Source of the DNA: Solirubrobacterales bacterium
GTDB taxonomy: Bacteria > Actinomycetota > Thermoleophilia > Solirubrobacterales > Solirubrobacteraceae
Reading direction: 5' to 3'
Assembly: GCA_025964075.1 (NCBI GenBank)
Contig: JAOPZQ010000489.1
Coordinates: forward strand, 1 to 6,720
DNA: 6,720 bases
Below, piece by piece: positions 5,211 to 6,720 of the stretch. Every line of letters starts with the position of its first letter. Position 1 is the first letter of the stretch. A program made the translations under genes and the position numbers. The notes under the pieces are model-generated. The model had not been told where the DNA came from. It made no database searches and was given only the letters and a program-made list of their open reading frames with translations.

Positions 5211-6430
5211 GCGTGGCAGAGACAGTCGGCCTCGACGACGTCCGGCGCGCGGCGCTCGCCGGCGACGGCGTGATCCGCCCGACGCCGGTGCTCTCGAGCC
5301 GCTCCCTGTCCGAGCGCTGCGGCGGCACCATCGCGCTCAAGGCCGAGAACCTCCAGCGCACCGGGTCGTTCAAGCTGCGCGGCGCGCTCGCGAAGATCGC
5401 GGCGCTGGGCGACGGCTGCTCGGCCGGCGTCGTGGCGGCGAGCGCCGGCAACCACGCCCAGGGCGTGGCCTACGCCGCCCGGGCGCGCGGCGTCGCGTGC
5501 GAGGTGTTCATGCCGGTCGGCGCGCCGATCGCCAAGGCCGAGGCCGCCGCGGCGCTCGGCGCGAAGGTGCACCTCGTCGGCGAGGCGATCGAGGAGTGCC
5601 TCGAGGCCGCGCATGCCCGCGCCGCCGAAGGGCTCGCGTTCATCCACCCGTTCGACGACCCCGACGTGGTCGCCGGCCAGGGCAGCCTCGGCCTCGAGCT
5701 CGTCGACGACGTGCCCGGGCTCGCCCGGATCGTCGTCCCGGTCGGGGGCGGCGGGCTCGCGAGCGGAGTCGCGATCGCCGTCAAGTCCCAGCTGCCCGAC
5801 GTCGAGGTCATCGGCGTCGAGGTCGAGAGCTGCGCACCCTACGTCGCCTCGCGCGCGGCGGGCGAGCCGGTCGCCATCGAGTCGAGGCTGACGACGATCG
5901 CCGACGGCATCGCGGTCAAGCGTCCCGGCGAGCTCACCTACCCGCTCATCCAGCGCTGGCTCGACGGCATGGTCGCCGTGGCGGAGGACGACGTCGCCGA
6001 GGCGATGGTGTGGCTGATGGAGCGGGCGAAGCTCGTCGTCGAGGGCGCGGGCGCGGTCGGCGTCGCGGCGCTGCTCGGCGGGAAGATCGAGCCCTCGCCA
6101 CGCGGCACCACCGCGGTCGTCCTGAGCGGCGGCAACGTCGACGCCGGCCTGCTCGCCCAGGTCGCTCGGCGTCACGAGAGCCAGGCCGGCCGCCGGCTCG
6201 TCGTCCTCACGAAGGTGCCGGATCGGCCGGGCGCGCTCGGGCGCCTGCTCACCGTCCTCGGGGAGACCGGCGCGAACCTCGTCGACGTCGAGCACGTGCG
6301 CGAGGGCATGGATCTCCACGTGCGCGAGACGGCGGTCCAGCTCGTCCTCGAGACGCGCGGCAACGACCACGCGCAGGATGTGCTCGCGACGCTCGGCGCC
6401 GCGGGCTACGACGCCAGAGTGCTGCGGTAG
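5207..6430 (+). CDS. ilvA: Threonine ammonia-lyase with C-terminal ACT domain
   Basis: This 407-residue PLP enzyme matches the medium-length threonine dehydratase class (about 400 residues, catalytic domain plus one ACT domain). It converts L-threonine to 2-oxobutanoate and ammonia, the first step toward isoleucine; serine is a common side substrate. The PLP lysine is Lys56 in RTGSFKLRGA (51-60). SAGNHAQG (79-86) contains the Asn contacting the cofactor, GGGGL (180-184) is the phosphate-binding loop, and Ser307 in SGGN (307-310) faces the pyridine nitrogen. The ACT domain at about 331-405 begins LVVLTKVPDRPGALGRLL, so feedback or ligand control is likely, though the effector (isoleucine, valine or other) cannot be read. 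The start ATG overlaps the ridA stop by 4 nt with no separate promoter. A catabolic TdcB-like role is the alternative; the attached ACT domain favours a regulated biosynthetic or mixed role. Its 3' end overlaps the convergent amidotransferase gene by 25 bp. Confidence 0.94.
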   Translation: MSVAETVGLDDVRRAALAGDGVIRPTPVLSSRSLSERCGGTIALKAENLQRTGSFKLRGALAKIAALGDGCSAGVVAASAGNHAQGVAYAARARGVACEVFMPVGAPIAKAEAAAALGAKVHLVGEAIEECLEAAHARAAEGLAFIHPFDDPDVVAGQGSLGLELVDDVPGLARIVVPVGGGGLASGVAIAVKSQLPDVEVIGVEVESCAPYVASRAAGEPVAIESRLTTIADGIAVKRPGELTYPLIQRWLDGMVAVAEDDVAEAMVWLMERAKLVVEGAGAVGVAALLGGKIEPSPRGTTAVVLSGGNVDAGLLAQVARRHESQAGRRLVVLTKVPDRPGALGRLLTVLGETGANLVDVEHVREGMDLHVRETAVQLVLETRGNDHAQDVLATLGAAGYDARVLR

Positions 6431-6720
6431 ATCTGCGCGGCCTGGACGAGCGCGGAGATCACGCGGCTCGCCTCGTCGGCCTCCGGGTGCCACTGCACGC
6501 CGAGGGCGAAACGGCGGTCGGGGGCCTCGATCGCCTCGGCGAGCTCGTCGACCGTCGACCAGCCGGTGACCTCGAGTCCCTCGCCGAGGACCTCGATGCC
6601 CTGATGGTGGTGGGACTTCGTGGAGTGGTGCTCCTCGTTCGCGGCGCGCGCGGCGAGCGAGGAGGCCTCGAGCCGGACGTCGTGGTCCGCGCCGTCGAAG
6701 CTGCCGGGGACGCGACGGTG
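6406..6720 (-). CDS. PuuD-like class I glutamine amidotransferase (peptidase C26), C-terminal part
   Basis: The reading frame enters from the right edge and gives the last 104 residues of a gamma-glutamyl-gamma-aminobutyrate hydrolase-like protein. The fragment contains DHDVRLEASSLAARA (12-26), KSHHHQGIEVLGEGL (35-49), VTGW (51-54) and FALGVQWHPE (71-80). His78 and Glu80 of WHPE are the second and third members of the Cys-His-Glu triad of class I amidotransferases; the nucleophile Cys lies outside the window. Known relatives hydrolyse gamma-glutamyl-GABA in putrescine breakdown or cleave other gamma-glutamyl amides, so the exact substrate is open. The final residues AQIYRSTLAS are encoded across the end of the convergent ilvA, with the stop at 6406-6408 inside its last codons, giving a 25-bp tail-to-tail overlap. 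No frameshift is seen in the visible part. Confidence 0.9.
   Translation of the reverse strand, partial: HRRVPGSFDGADHDVRLEASSLAARAANEEHHSTKSHHHQGIEVLGEGLEVTGWSTVDELAEAIEAPDRRFALGVQWHPEADEASRVISALVQAAQIYRSTLAS

Noticed and set aside
6430..6460. Inverted repeat GATCT...AGATC with inner GCGC pairing just after the ilvA stop, a possible terminator.
   Set aside because: Needs a 2-nt bulge, has an 11-nt loop, lacks a T-tract and lies inside the coding sequence of the amidotransferase gene; pairing could be chance.
1..6720. Signs of a mobile element, defence island or horizontally acquired block.
   Set aside because: No transposase, integrase, tRNA, terminal inverted repeats, direct-repeat arrays or obvious composition shift were seen; the genes are ordinary chromosomal families.

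Overview
The window is GC-rich, densely packed bacterial DNA with strong G/C preference at third codon positions and weak or absent Shine-Dalgarno sequences. Two starts look leaderless. This fits a high-GC actinobacterium; a Thermoleophilia/Solirubrobacterales-type soil lineage is my guess from gene style only. No RNA gene, CRISPR array, insertion sequence or prophage was seen, and no stretch over 300 bases lacks a gene.

Left part (1-2822): a minus-strand pair, a TetR-family repressor followed by a small unrecognised lipoprotein cut by the left edge, faces a plus-strand pair, a DHA2-type 14-helix MFS exporter followed by a small cupin. The 65-bp tetR/exporter gap holds a good exporter promoter (TTGAAA, 17 bp, TATGTT), a perfect minus-strand TATAAT for tetR, and two related imperfect palindromes. 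One palindrome lies in the exporter promoter spacer. This is the layout of a TetR-controlled efflux locus in which one repressor controls both directions.

Middle (2832-4793): a minus-strand gene for a full-length thioredoxin-fold/DUF255 (YyaL/SPATA20-like) protein ends 9 bp from the cupin stop.

Right part (4818-6720): ridA and a threonine ammonia-lyase gene (ilvA type with a C-terminal ACT domain) form a tight operon with an ATGA overlap. RidA removes the reactive enamine/imine made by the dehydratase, so enzyme and detoxifier are expressed together. A PuuD-like class I glutamine amidotransferase gene runs in from the right edge on the minus strand, and its 3' end overlaps ilvA by 25 bp.

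The gene families are all known. The most interesting signals are regulatory. The 24-bp gap between the DUF255 gene and ridA contains two back-to-back TAnnnT boxes sharing their TA, each exactly 7 nt from an ATG, which suggests a bidirectional leaderless promoter. The tetR/exporter gap contains face-to-face promoters with predicted overlapping transcript 5' ends and a four-half-site operator array. I found no convincing wholly new multi-gene system.
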